Source of the DNA: Chamaecrista fasciculata
Taxonomy: Eukaryota > Streptophyta > Magnoliopsida > Fabales > Fabaceae
Assembly: GCA_003254925.1 (NCBI GenBank)
Contig: QANZ01044843.1
Coordinates: 51,610 to 115,609, forward strand
DNA: 64,000 bases
Direction: 5' to 3'
Shown here: in pieces, positions 1-12,860 of the stretch
Position numbering within the stretch: position 1 is the stretch's first letter
Layout: each line of letters starts with the position of its first letter
Notes under the pieces: model-generated
The model's database searches: none
Told to the model about the DNA's origin: nothing
The model's input: only the letters and a program-made list of their open reading frames with translations
Position numbers and translations under genes: made by a program

Positions 1-436
1 GGGGGTGTGTGGTTTGTGTGTGAGTATATCTACTGCAGGTTATTTGATCGTATACGTTAACCAAGGAATAATGTGTGTTCATTATTTAATATTGATTTCT
101 TAAGTCTATTCAAAATCTTCCATGGAATTGCTATTTTCTTTTTTGTATACCTGGAAGACTATGAGCTACTATCTATAGGTTTAAAATCCATTTTATTATG
201 TTGTATTTAACTTAATATCTTTTTTATCGATAGAGTTGATTCCTTGTGGACATGGTCGGTGAGATCATAGCATTTAGAGAGAAAAGAGGTTCCTTGATGT
301 TATAGAGAAATGTTTTCTACTTTAGTGTTTGAGAAGATTGTATCACACTCAGGAAAATATCATTCATGAATCTTTTACTTTGAATCAAATGGTATAATTG
401 AATGATCGCCATTTTCTTTAAATAATTTATATGCAG

Positions 437-3400
437 CTTCTAGATCTAGCAGTAACAGTGGTAATCCTTGCATTCCTAGAGGGTATCCTTGGAACTCTAA
501 TGCAAGTTATGTGCATCGTGCAATTGTCCAACCAGCTGGAAATTTTTCCAAGTGCAGATCTGAAGCTGGTTCATTTTTGAAGAAAAGAGAAGGTTCCTTC
601 ATATTTTAATATTTTACTATAATCAGTATACCATTTCTCTAAAGTCAATATTTTGGTCTGCCCACTAAATTTTGTTTCACATATGTTACTTTATTGAGCT
701 TTGTCGATTTGTGTTGGTTTTTTTGGATGTGTTACTCCTCTATACAAACTAATCTTTTAGTGATACAGATTGTCTATCCCATAGATAGCTCTGTATCGAG
801 CTATATTTGTTCTTTCGTATTCAAAAACAAATTTTTTTATGTATTTGGTTGTCACGGAGATATACAAACTACTTATGACTGAGCTACAACTTTTTATGTT
901 ACAACAACGGAAGTTATGGAGTCTCATTGAGCATAGCTTTAGAAATAGCCAGAGGTTTTTTTATCTCCAGTTATATAGCCAAGTAACTTGGGTTTTGATA
1001 TATCGTAAACATTCCTTTGACTCAGTAGGTAAGTAAGTGCCCTGTCCAACTTAATAGGACTAATCTGGGCAAGATAAGTGTTTCAAATGCTTTAGTGTCT
1101 CCCATAACTGAGAATCAGTTTAAAAGAAAGAGTTAGAAGAAAAAATACCAGAAACACAGGGGAACAACCTAAAAGAAATGCAAACAACACAAGCCAAAGT
1201 TGGCATGCAGGGTGTGCGATAGTCGGTGGTGGCTAGATTTTTTGGGTTTTGTTGACGAGGTGATGTGCTCTCCAATTGTGGCAGTGGTGAGGCAAATAGA
1301 AGTGCAGAATGCATTGGAACTAAAAGAGAATGCACGCTGCCCATAATTGATCTAACAGCACTTGTGAAGGCAACTGGTGACCGGAATGTGGTTGGTGGTC
1401 AATCGGTCAGTCAGTTGTAGTTTAGAGAGGCAATGACAGTGAGGTAGAGAGTAAAACTGGACCTCCAATGCGTGGATGGTGGAGGGAGCAGAAAAAAATC
1501 AACCCCCTTCAGACACAAGAACCCTAGTGCTGCAAAAGAAAAATAAACACCCAATTCAAGGCAGTGCAGTACCTAATACCATTAAGATTTTGAAAGACTG
1601 AATATATGTTTGTATTACTTTTACTTTATGAATTTATACACTATGTTCCTATTCTATTTTAAGAAATAAATCAAATCTACAATAAATACATTATCAGCAC
1701 ATAATCATCCTAATAAACGTTTTCTATAATCATGCTACCAGAATAATGGCATAATTAAGACAGTCAACATCTGAAAACTATTTGAAGTTCGTGAATATTG
1801 TAATTGGGGCCTGCCTATTTGTTCAAAACTTCATTATCATGGCTACCATAAATGAATTTGTCTTAGTATTTAGAGATATCAAGTTGTTGGGAAAGCTTTT
1901 CTCTTAAAGGAGAAGAAAGAAGAATGAAAATTACATATATAAAGCAATGGATAAATAGTCATTTAGAAAAAGGGAGACAGTTTATAAACTGTGGGTGAGT
2001 GGTAACTCCTCCAGTGTAGGCTTAAAAATAGGAGAGATGTGAGATACATTGAAATTGTGACAGAGACATTAATATTGATGATATTGTGTGTGCTTATGAA
2101 ATTGTGGGGTTGTGTAGTTGTGTAACCTTGGTGTCTTCGATTGACCCAAATTGCTAGATCCTTCTAGTACAAGTGTTATTATTTTACATTTTCGCTGGTT
2201 TAAAGACTAGATTGTCTTTCTGGTTTCACTGAGGTGATCTTTATTTTCTTCCTTGAGTTTTCTAAAATGGCAATAAATGAAATTGGGGAGTTCCTTCATT
2301 TTGGGAATGGTCTCTTGCTTTTGGTTCCTTTTCCTTCAGAGATATCTTATTCTACTCATCCATACATCTTTTGCGAAGAAGATATTCACTGATGATGTTC
2401 TGTTACTGCAGATAGATGCCTACACCCGCCTTGTGAGATAACATCTTCCTTTCATGAGTTATCAAGCGTGCAAATTTCTTCAGGAAGCTTTTTGTACACC
2501 TCTGAGGTTCGTTTTCAGTGAGCATACTTTGTTAATAGATGGTCAATTGTTTCAATTGCATAAATTTAAGGCTCTTTTTCGTACTAGTTTCTTTTGAGTG
2601 GCTTAGTTGCCTATTCTTGACCGCAGAATTGCCAATAAGTGATGCTCTCGCAACTGCATAAAAACTTAGTATAAAAGTTAAAACGCTATAACCTAGGATC
2701 TCACCTATTTACACTATTCAAAGTTTGGTCAAATTCTTGAAGTTGCTCCTTTCAATGGAATAAGTATAACCCAGCCTTAGATACAGTTAAACTATGATTC
2801 GGGGCAAGTCCTAAAATTGACCTGTGTATCTTGCTTCTGAAACAAAGGTTCCATTTTGTACTTGGAGTTTTAGTTTCCCATGTACTTGGAAATCTACTAA
2901 CAAAATGATTAAGCTTAACAAATTGTAATATTTGTGTTGTATGTCTTATAATATAAGATATCTTCCTTGCTCAGAAGTTTATATATCTTAAATGTTATCA
3001 TACGATTGTGTTTGGATTTTGTTATTTTCAATTTGTAAAATTCCTTGTGTAATTTTATAAATAAATGTATGATATATTAATATGAATATATATATATATT
3101 GTTTATTTATATACAAATTTGACTTTAGGGTATTTGTAAAGTGGAAAGACAATAGGTTATAAGAAATACTTGCCCAAAATCATAAACCCTCAAAGAATGG
3201 CACAACTGGTTAAGGTTTGGGCACTTACCTCACAAGGGTGAGATTTGAATCCTCTGATCGATGTGAGGGCCTAATTTAGTAGATGATATGTAAATTCCTC
3301 TTATAAACCCTCAAAGAGGTCGGGAGGTCTTCTCTGACTCTTGTGAGATATGGGTGCTTACCCCACCTAAACTTTTTTCTACAACTCTACTAAAAAAAAA

Positions 3401-4432
3401 AAAAAGAAATACTTGAATTGTCTAAATAATATATAAGTTAACTTATCTTCAACACCGTTCTACATGGAAAGCATATTTATACTACTTTCTCCTTTTTAAA
3501 TTCTTTTTAACTGTCCTAAACATTTGCAGTTGTTAAATTAGTCACATTATTTCTGAATAATCCAATTTCCTTCAGTTTTTTGGGATGGTTCCTGGGGCTT
3601 CTTTGTCTGAACTAAAGGAAGCAGGCCAGCATTTTTGTGAAGATCATTGGGATGCTCTTAAACTTCAATACAATGAAATTGATGATCTGGATCTGTCAAA
3701 GTATTGTTTCTCTTCTGCATATATGGTGGCACTATTGCATGATGTTTTTGGGATATCTATGGAAGAGAAAAGGTATAGCTATTATGTTCCCAGCTAAATC
3801 AATATTCTGAACTCTTCGTTTGTGTTAATTTGTACTAAAGAGATCATAGTAAAAAATCGATTTAGTCCATGGATTATATAGGCTCTGTTTTTTAAATCCT
3901 TTTATTTTTGAAATGATTGATTTAGTCCTCGGAAATTCATGACTCATTGCTATTTAGTTCTTCTAGGGATTGAGTTGTACAGTGATAAAATGTTCATGGA
4001 ACTATGGAAGGACTAATTTGACAGTGCTCATATAATCTAGAAAATAAAATATTAGTTTACTCAGAGATCAAGTAGTTAAACCTGAAATTATGGATGAAGT
4101 GTTTGAACTTTAATAATTAATCAATGGAAAATTCTCAGGAAATGAAAATAATTATTTGCAGGGTTGGATTTGGAAACCAGAAGAAAAATTTTCACGTTGA
4201 CTGGACACTTGGATATTTCATTATTGAAACAATGGCAGAACCCTTTGAATTGGAACCTATAGACACAGGGCTGATTGTGGGGAATGAATCAGTCACATAC
4301 TTCTCAATGTTTGCTTTTCTTTTTCTAATTGTACTGGCTGCATTGTTTGTACTACATTGGAGAAAGCCACAATTAAAGACTGTATATGATCTCGAGAAGG
4401 GACGCTATATTGTTACTCGTGTACCTAGGTAA
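437..4432 (+). CDS. APY7: Apyrase 7-like NTPDase, GDA1/CD39 family (3' part of gene)
   Basis: Four coding exons are visible: 437-592, 2412-2506, 3576-3772 and 4162-4432 (TAA stop). Phases join cleanly (1, 0, 2). The gene begins outside the window, so this is the C-terminal part only. The family hydrolyses nucleoside tri- and diphosphates in the secretory pathway or outside the cell. The second exon gives a Cys-rich CLHPPCEITSSFHELSS stretch, the third FFGMVPGASLSELKEA, and the last a membrane helix (SMFAFLFLIVLAALFVLHW) followed by a basic tail ending VPR. A C-terminal membrane anchor after the GDA1/CD39 domain is typical of the long plant apyrase 7 group. The catalytic apyrase-conserved regions 1-4 mostly lie upstream and cannot be checked. 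The intron at 2507-3575 carries a SINE. Family assignment is confident; the exact orthologue is inferred. Confidence 0.88.
3161..3415 (+). mobile_element. tRNA-derived SINE with 12-bp target-site duplication
   Basis: The element occupies about 3173-3403 inside the apyrase intron. Its head has an A-box-like TGGCACAACTGGTTAAGG (from about 3198) and a B-box-like GATTTGAATCC about 35 bases later, and it ends in a run of As. The direct repeat AAGAAATACTTG lies immediately before it (3161-3172) and after the A-run (3404-3415), as target-primed reverse transcription produces. The internal motif ATAAACCCTCAAAG occurs twice (about 3182 and 3302), which suggests a dimeric or internally duplicated body. 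Orientation is the same as the host gene. Confidence 0.85.
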
Positions 4433-4906
4433 TTTTACCATCTGTGCCTTGAATTTGTTCTATTCATCACCCCTTTTTTCAAGAAGAATCCTCAAGCTGA
4501 TGTGTATTTCTTCATCAAACAAAATTTGAAAGAGAAAGTCTCAGCTCTACAGCAAGACAGACTTTTATCAGCTAACTGCGGCGCCAGCGAAATATTTTTG
4601 AAACTTAAGGGACAAATCTGTTGAATAGTGTAGAGTGTAAGCACTGTTTTTCCCTTGCTTTCATTTTGGTTTAATTTTAATTGGTTTCTGGTGAGGTAGT
4701 GGGGAAGGAGAAAGGAGTCTGAATGGCATATACATTTTTGTAATTGAAGGGGAAAGAGAAGGCCGGATTTTGGATAATACGTGTAATTGATTACATATAG
4801 AAAGAATGTTTATGTGCCGTTTAGTTTAAACCCATTGTTTTTTTGTTTATGGTTGCTCAGTTTTTGTTGGTACTTGCTTGAATTATTTTGGCTGCTAGCC
4901 CTCGGG

Positions 4907-5094
4907 GATGGATTTGGATCCTCTGTAGTTTATGTGCATTTTAAAGAGACAATGGGAGAGGTGGAGAGATAAAATGTGAGTCTCACATATTTATTATTTG
5001 TGGGATCTACAATTTTTCTCTCTACCTCTTTTTGTCTTTTTAAAAAGCACACAAAATTTAGACAACTAAAATGCGGAGATTCACTCCCCAAAAG
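4907..5094. mobile_element. Fold-back MITE with GGATCCTCTG-type end
   Basis: The stretch folds on itself: GTGAGTCTCAC and TTGTGGGATCTAC form an inner inverted repeat, and the outer arms (TGGATCCTCTGTAG... and ...GCGGAGATTCACTCC) are degenerate inverted copies. It strongly resembles the fold-back unit at 43569-43768, including the central TTTATTATTT loop. It has no coding capacity. It lies about 470 bases downstream of the apyrase stop codon. Confidence 0.6.
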
Positions 5095-5178
5095 GGCATG
5101 TGCTATGTGGATAACTTTACTGTGTTGCATTAATTTTTTTTTATCTTATATATTTTTAACTAGTATATATGATAAAAG

Positions 5179-5289
5179 AATTAAGGCAAAACACCGTGAC
5201 TTTGTGGTTTCATTGCTTTACATGTACTATTAGGTCACGGGTTCGATTACTGGTATATGATGATGATGATGAATTAAAGGCAAAACACC
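5179..5289 (+). mobile_element. Minimal SINE (about 76 bp) inserted in a fold-back element arm
   Basis: The sequence from 5196 to 5271 has a B-box-like GGTTCGATTAC, a weak A-box-like region upstream and a (GAT)n simple-repeat tail, so it is close to tRNA length. It is bracketed by AATTAAGGCAAAACACC (5179-5195) and AATTAAAGGCAAAACACC (5272-5289), which differ by one base. That flanking word is the outer end of the fold-back element that follows, so the SINE landed in that element's terminal repeat. Confidence 0.65.
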
Positions 5290-5853
5290 ATTTCGTGTCC
5301 GTAACGTCTGCAGTGATTTTCAGTTATGCCCCTAACGTTTTATTTGTGTCAGTTGTGCCTCAATGTGAAACGTTAACTTCAATTATGCCCCCGCCCTCGT
5401 TAGTGTAATGTTTTTCGGAACTTTTGAGCTTCGATCTGTGTTCATTTCAATTTATTTTGATAAATGAGTTTATGGGTACTCATTTTCGGCTCCTAAGGAT
5501 CATTTTGCACATGATAATTTTGAGAATAATGCTTCATTTTGTTGCATTTCGTTTTGGTCCTTTTTGGGGTTCATCGAGTCCGATTTTTTTCAGATTTGGG
5601 GCTATCTTGAGCTTAATCTTTGAAATTGATCCAAGGAATCAAGTTTGTGATGTTCGAAAATTAAAACCCATGTGAAATATGATCAAAACCGAGCTCAAGT
5701 CGTGCGAAAATAGTGTTTTTTTAATGGATGATTGAAATTGGGGCATAATTGAAACTAACATTTCACATTGGGGACACAACTGACACAAATGAAACGTTAG
5801 AGACATAATTGAAAATCACCGCAAACGTTAGGGGCACGAAATGGTGTTTTGCC
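5279..5853. mobile_element. Fold-back repeat element with about 115-bp inverted termini
   Basis: The left arm (5279 to about 5390, starting GGCAAAACACCATTTCGTG) is repeated inverted at the right (about 5744-5853, ending CACGAAATGGTGTTTTGCC). Both arms carry the phrases 'gcccctaacgtt' and 'gtgtcagttgtg' in opposite orientation. The 350-bp centre has no convincing protein homology. It is followed by a short A-run. No clean flanking duplication was found on the outside. Confidence 0.65.
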
Positions 5854-6277
5854 AAAAATGCATTTAATTTAATTTATTTATCAATAAAATATTTATGTAA
5901 TTGAGATTAACTTTATATTTTATGCATTTTTTAATAATACATACTTATTTTATATATTTTATACAAAAAGAATAATATTTAATAAGAGAAAATATAAATA
6001 TATATAATAACTTTTAAAAAAAAAAAAAAGAAATATTCTTCGAGCCAAGTCAAGTCTAAAACACTCAAACTCGAGACTTGGTTTGGCTTAACTTTGGACT
6101 TAATCTAGTCTCACAAAAATATAATTAGGTTGGGCTGGATTTATCGAGCCACCGAGACCGATTACACCCTTGAGCTATGCCAATAGCCAAGTTTTACCTA
6201 GTTTTAAATTAGGGCTAACTTTTGGAATAGAATCATGTTTTAAATTAATAATAAACTAAATGAAAAAATTTCAAAGT

Positions 6278-6803
6278 AGGGGTGTTCGTTGAGTTGGGTC
6301 AACCCGTCAACCGGCTAAAACTAACACAATCCATTAGTTTGGGTTGAGCTGGCAGGTTGTTTTGAGTTCAAAAAGTTGAGCCCGCAATGGTTTAGATTGG
6401 GCGGCGAGTTTTAAGATTTTGAGCCCGTTCAACCCGCTGACCCGTAAAAGTATTAAATAAAAAATAAAATTAATTTTTTATTTAGTTAAAATTATATTTT
6501 AATATCACAAATAATATTATTTTTACGATTTGGTCAATTAATAAATTTAAATTCTCAATTTAGTCGATAAAAAATGATCAAATTAAAGAAAAAAATTTAA
6601 GAGGGACCAAATTTTTTATAAAATAAATATATAAAAAAAAATTAGTATAGGCTAACCCACCAACCCAACCCAAACCAACCCGCCACTGTTTGGTTTGGGT
6701 TGACTCAATTATTTTTTTTAGCCCAACTCAACCCAACCCTCCAAATAAATTAGTGAACCTAAATTAACTCGCCCTAAATCCAACTCAGCTCGTGAACAAC
6801 CCT
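6278..6803. mobile_element. Fold-back repeat with 'gggtgttcgt' termini
   Basis: The left end AGGGGTGTTCGTTGAGTTGGG and the inverted right end (AACTCAGCTCGTGAACAACCCT) pair imperfectly. Both arms are rich in the words 'caacccg' and 'gttgggt'. The element ends about 330 bases before the MOCS3 start codon. There is no coding capacity, and target duplications are not clear. Confidence 0.5.
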
Positions 6804-7132
6804 AACTAAAAGAACGAAAAGAAATTTAGGGATTAAATATACTCTACTACTGTAGATCTTTTTCAAGCAATAAATTTCACCTAAAAAAATAGAGCAAATT
6901 TATTTTTCTTTTTAATAATTTTTCTACAAAGTGAAAACACTTAACAAACCAATTAGAAGGACCGAAGGAGAGACTATGGATGAAGACGATTGAAAAAAAA
7001 AACAAAAAAAGAAAAAATGGAAAAGAAAGATTCCCTTCGAACCCTTCTCGTATTATATGACTAAATAGTAACAAAGAAACGCTAAACAAAGCAATTAGCT
7101 TATAGCCTCTTCCTCTCCAGCTTCGTTGTTCA

Positions 7133-10100
7133 ATGGAGTCTATGGCAGGGGATAACGATGCATCTCGGCTACTCGCTGAACTCAAGTCTTTGAAGGACAC
7201 CAAGAGCCTTATAGAGCACAAAATTTCAGTTCTTGAAGCTCAACTCCGTGAAATCAATCTCCAAAATGAGGTTGTAAACTATGGTTCTTGCGCTCCTCTC
7301 TCCACTCTCAATTCCAGCCTCGTAAATGGGTTGTCCCCTGATATGATTTACAGATACAGTCGCCATCTTTTGCTTCCTTCCTTCGGGGTTCAAGGTTTTA
7401 CTTCCATTCTTACTCTCTTCAATATGTTTACTCGTGATTTCACATTTCTGCGCCGTTTATTCGCTACGCAGGGCTTCTTAGATGAAGTTGAAAGATAGAC
7501 TACTAGAGCCAAGTAAGTTACAACATAATTAAAACCTGATTCCAAAGAATTTGGGATTCAGGCAAGTTGTGCTTGGACCAAAGGAGAAACAAGTCAAACC
7601 AGCTAATACTTAGTCTACAAGTCAAACTAAATATCAACTTGCTAAAAATAATGCTAGTTTTTAATCCACAATTTCATTACTGTGCTAACTTATAAATACT
7701 GTCAATGTTAGCTGGACCGGAATCTAGATGGAAAATATTTTGTTTGGCTAGACTTAAATTGAAGCCTTCCCATTTTCAATTTCAATTCACCCGTGAGGCT
7801 TATAGTGATCTTTTGAATATTCTTTACAGTGATTTGATATGCAATTGCTTCTGCAAAAAAGAAAGTATAAATTATTATTGGCTTTGGAGCACAAACATGG
7901 GGTATGACATCGACACGAAAATATTGTGACAAAGTTTAGAACACCAAATTGAACGTGTATATTTTTTAAACTTTCTATTAGTGATATACTTGTACATTTT
8001 TTTATATTCTAAGCATCTTATGGAGTTATTTTCTGAATCAAATATACTAAGTGAAATGTTCTCAATTTATGTTATTTAAATTTCTCATGTACAAACTATT
8101 AGGAAAGAAATTTAATTATATCATCAAAATGGGGTCTCTAATATTTCATTCTGCTTATTTTAAAATATGTTCTCCTTTTTTGAGGCCATTCCATGCTTGA
8201 GCTATATTTGGTTTGGATATGAATTGTGTTCGGTGCTTGTCCAAGCTGCATATAGCATGTGTTCATGCTGAAAAACTAACCTTTTTTGTTATTGTGACAT
8301 ATTGAATGTGTATCAGATGCATGTCAAGACATGCTTAAAGATAGGCTTGTTCATGCTTAATAGCAAAAAGTTAGTCTGCAAATCTTCCTTCTTTCTTACT
8401 TACCCCTTTATTGTCCATTGTGTTCAGGGCAGGCAAATCTCTTGAAGTCATCAATTTTAGTTGTGGGAGCTGGCGGTTTGGGTTCTCCTGCTTTGTTATA
8501 CCTTGCGGCTTCTGGTGTTGGTAGGACATGGGTCATACGTCACTTGCACTGTTTTTAACATTACTGTTTACATTTTTTGGATCTTACTTTTGAGCAATCA
8601 CTTTAGGTCGTCTGGGTATTGTTGATCATGACCTGGTTGAGCTGAATAATTTGCACAGGCAGGTACAATTTTATTATTATGTAGTTATATTTTAAAGAGC
8701 CATTGCAGGGAGAAGTCACTGACAGACTGACATCCATCTTAGTACTTTTTTGTGTTTCTCTGTATTTGAGTTCACGTTTTTACCTTTTGAAACTCCACTT
8801 GCATCTACATTTTAACTGATATATCTTTTATGTCAGGTGATACACACTGAAGCGTATATTGGTCAGCCAAAAGTAAAATCTGCTGCTGCTGCTTGTCGCT
8901 CGTATGTTGCTCTTCAACACATAAAATTCCTCACATCAAGTTTAATAAATAAACTAAAATCAATTTTCTTGTGAAGTTTATTTTAATTGTTTGCAATAAT
9001 TGTGTTATTGTGCTTGAAACTAAAATGATCTGTATGTTAGGATCAACTCCACCATTCACATTGTGGAGCATATAGAAGCTTTGCGGACTTCCAATGCTAT
9101 AGAAATTCTCAGCCAGTATCCTTGCCAAGACGAATTTCATCTCTTATCTTTTCTGCTGCTTAAGTTCCATCCTTCAGCATACTTACATTTTCTGTACACT
9201 CTTTGATATTTACATCCAAATCCTTATGATTGTCTCTACTTTTGAGAGAAAAATTCTTTTTTCTGTTATAGTGTGCAAAACTTGACAATTTTCTTGACTT
9301 TGAGCATTTTTAAGATATGATATAATTGTAGATGCTACAGATAATGCTCCAAGCCGGTACATGATCAGTGATTGCTGTGTGGTATTAGGAAAGGTAAATC
9401 TCTCTTTCCTGATGTATAGACAGATTGTGATCAGTTAACTTTTAGATCTGTTTATTTTTATTTACTCAGCTTTTTCTTGCTCTATGGGCACATTCCACAA
9501 CTAAGCAGATTTGTTTGTCTGGGTTATTAACTTGGGTAATATCCAAAATAGTTTCTCAGAAAAGATTCTGCACTTTTTTTTAAGATTCTGTTGTAAATCA
9601 ATTTGCATCAACGATATGTAGATTGTAGGGTATGAGGGTGATGGTTTGTTATTTCTATTGATAAGTTCACAAGATTGTTTGTGTGAAAATAAAACATAAA
9701 TTGCTAAATAGTTGCTGCTCCTCGGTCTCTCATTTGCATATGTACGTAATATGAATTGTAAGAAAGTTCTAGCAATTGCAATGGCATTTTCAATCATATC
9801 TAACTTGAATTTCTATCCATGCAGCCTCTTGTATCAGGTGCTGCAATAGGATTGGAAGGCCAGGTACACCTCATGCTTTTATATAATTTTTCTAGCAGTT
9901 GTGGCCAATATATAATGCCCCAAAAGAACATATATGATTGATACTGACAAAAGATTTCATAGATTCAATTTCTGAATCACTTCAAAGGGCAGCCTCCTCA
10001 AGGGCAAGTGTTCTTTTGTTACTTATTATATGAATTTGAAGTGCCTTTTGTGATATTTCTTCTGCAGCTTACTGTCTACAATCACAATGGTGGTCCATGC

Positions 10101-12860
10101 TATCGATGTCTATTTCCAACTCCACCACCTACAACAGCTTGTCAAAGATGTGCTGATAATGGAGTTCTAGGAGTAGGTAAAACTATTAGTATTTGGATAA
10201 ACATATTGTTTTTAATTTTGCTTTTGATGTAAACTGGAAGTTTGATGCTTTATTGATTTAAAAAGCAACACTTCACCCAGAAATATGGGCCTAGGTGGAC
10301 TGAGAAATACAGGATATAACTCAGCTGTAACTGATCAAGAAAGCAAGAAACACTAGCATAGAAGATGCTAGGCTCTTCCCTATAGCCCTCTTACGATTTA
10401 TAGGAATTTCCAGCAGCAAACATATCCCCAGTTCGTCCTTAATTGTAGCCAGAACTCTGTATAAAACTTCCTCAAATCCTTGTAATCATAGTTAATGTTG
10501 ATTGGTTGAGAAATTATGAGTAAATCTTTAATTTACTGCCGTCTTCTTCCTTTTATAGATTATGGTATTAATCTACTGCTTTCTTCCTAAGTGTGCACAA
10601 AAGAGGATTGGTTCTCTTATACTTGTTGATAATAATACAGCAGAGGGTTCTATCTTTAGCATTCTGCCTAAACCTAGCTTGAGGAAATTCTTTAGTGCAC
10701 AAAAGAGAAAATTCAGAAGGGACAACTTTAGGTATTGGGTGATTGTAAATTGGATATGTAGAATGCATTCTCCAGTCGGACTAATACTCAAATACTAAAC
10801 GAGAACGGGCATGGAATGTTCTAATCCTTTTTATTTAAGATTTGTACATGTATAAATGTACGGACGAAAGTTGTTGGTTTTTTCAATTATCCACCGACTT
10901 GAATTGGTCTTGGTGTTGTGACATTTGTTTTATTCATTCAACTTGCAGTCCTTCTCTTTTTTTTTTGGGGTATTTTATATTATATTTTGATTGTTATTGT
11001 TGTTGTACTTTTATACTTGTTCTAGAATTTGATCTGATCTCCAGGCATTTGACTTTATTCATTTTCAGTTCCCGGTGTTATTGGTTGTCTTCAAGCTTTA
11101 GAGGCTATTAAAATAGCAAGTGGTGTTGGTGAAGCACTCTCCGAGAGGATGCTTCTCTTTGATGCTTTATCTGCACGGATTCGAATCGTAGGTTTACAAC
11201 TCCAAACCTTCTTTTTCATATGTTTGTAAAGGATCAATATTTTGAGTCATCAGTTTTATACCTTGCCCAGTATAACAAATTAAAATAAAATCCAAATGGT
11301 AGTAATGGGTCTTAAGAAGTAAGGGGTATGGAAAAGGTGCACTAGTTTTATGAAATTACCCTTTGTTTTTGTTTTTGTTCTTTCCTTCTATAATATGAAC
11401 TTATGATGAGTAGGCTGTCCATCAGTAGCTTGGTTATTTATGAATTTATTAAAAACTGGATTTCTATTTCAACAGTATTACTTTGTTGTCTAGTAATATC
11501 TTTGTGGTTAGTTGTTTTGGGTTTTAACTATTTAAGGATTATCATGTACTTTAGTTCTTAGCGATTGTCTTATTGATTGGATGTCCTTGTTCCCCATCTT
11601 CCTCTCTCACCCTGCATTCTCTCAATTTTCTCTCCATTTTTCCACTTGTCCTGTGTCAAATACTATACTCTTTTTATGCAATTACAAACATGAATTTTGT
11701 GGAGCTTAATTATATGTATAAATTACTCATCAAACTGGTTGAGCTAAAATAACTCTGGCTTGGAAATTTTCCTTTAAAATAGATCAGGTCAAAGAAAAGG
11801 CAACTCTTGCGTTATGCCTCAATGAATGTTTTTACTCCAAGAGATTGAATAACAATGAGTCATTTTAATTAATTCTAATTTAAATGGACATGATTGTACT
11901 ACTACAATTGATTTAATCTCAGCTACCGATTTTCATTTATGTTGCATGCAGGTAAAAATTAGAGGAAGGTCTCCGCAATGTGAAGCTTGTGGAGAGAATG
12001 CAACATTTACCCAATGTCATTTTCGAGAATTTGATTATGAGAACTTTACTCAGAATCCATTTTCTATGGTACATTTTCTCTCAAGTTTGCTCTAAAATTT
12101 AAATTGCCTTATAAATAGATGAGTTTTTTTTTAAATTGTGGTCTCATTTGATATTTTTTTCCGATGGACAAAATTGTCGTCTTATGTATTTAAGCAGCTG
12201 AACTGTGTTGAGTTTAATTAGGAGTTAGTTTTTTTTTTTTTTTTTTTTNTTTTTTTTTTTTTATATATGTAATCTGTGGTCAGTGGTCACCAATAAAGCA
12301 TCTCTGTGGTCATCAATGTATATATACAGCTCAAAAGTGTGAGATTATTGGGCAGCTTTCCTGTGTTTAATGGTTTCCACATGTGGCAGTTTTGTAATTG
12401 ATATAGTGCATTGTAGTATTTAAAAATTCATGTTTAATATCTGAGTTTTATTAAGGTTTTCCCAATGCATCTGCAGTCTGCTTTGGGGTTAAATCTTCTT
12501 CCGGTTGAATCGCGAGTAAGCAGTAAGCAGTACAGTGAAATAATCCGGAACAAAGAACCACACGTGCTGGTGGATGTGAGACCAGCTCACCATTTCAAGA
12601 TTGTGTCTCTTCCAAAATCCTTGAACATCCCACTCTCAAACTTGGAGGCTAGGCTTGTTGAAATACCCTCAGCTCTGAAGAAAGTGGAAGAGGATGAGAG
12701 TGTATCAAGTGTGCAGTTGTATGTAGTTTGCAGAAGGGGAAATGATTCTCAAAGAGCTGTTCAGTATCTTCAGAAGATGGGTTTTACTTCTGCCAAAGAC
12801 ATTGTTGGGGGTCTGGAATCTTGGGCTAAAGATGTGGATCCAAACTTCCCCTCTTATTAG
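7133..12860 (+). CDS. CNX5: MOCS3/CNX5 adenylyltransferase-sulfurtransferase (Moco synthesis, tRNA thiolation)
   Basis: Eleven exons: 7133-7394, 8428-8520, 8607-8662, 8837-8901, 9041-9115, 9315-9393, 9825-9863, 10068-10176, 11069-11187, 11952-12068, 12477-12860. They sum to 1398 nt (465 aa) with continuous frame. The family adenylates and sulfurates the C-terminal glycine of ubiquitin-like sulfur carriers (MOCS2A/CNX7 for molybdopterin, URM1 for tRNA thiolation) in the cytosol. Visible in order: an N-terminal coiled-coil-like segment (residues about 10-45), nucleotide-binding GAGGLG (101-106), zinc CxxC pairs C234/C237 and C309/C312, a candidate adenylation-domain cysteine at C251, and a C-terminal rhodanese domain with active loop CRRGNDS (C423). 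Length matches the Arabidopsis protein. One intron contains an ambiguous base in a T-run (12249). It is convergent with the branching-enzyme gene. Confidence 0.95.
12230..12262. repeat. Long poly-T run with an ambiguous base (N) at 12249
   Basis: A homopolymer T tract of about 32 bases in the last intron of the MOCS3 gene is interrupted by a single N. It is probably a sequencing or assembly uncertainty and does not touch coding sequence. Confidence 0.9.

Larger units (their letters stand above)
4433..7132. other. Intergenic region between apyrase and MOCS3 genes
   Basis: The first roughly 350 bases are probably the apyrase 3' UTR. The rest holds the fold-back elements and minimal SINE listed separately, an AT-rich stretch (5860-6040) and another fold-back repeat (6278-6803). 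No gene was recognised. About 6840-7132 should contain the promoter and 5' UTR of the MOCS3 gene; no clear TATA box was assigned. Confidence 0.6.

Noticed and set aside
1120..1344. Minus-strand open frame of 74 codons in the apyrase intron
   Set aside because: Low homology, within an intron, and no start context or neighbours supporting a gene.
5160..5275. A genuine tRNA gene around the GGTTCGATTAC box
   Set aside because: There is no cloverleaf acceptor stem or anticodon arm, and the unit is flanked by a target duplication, which fits a SINE better.
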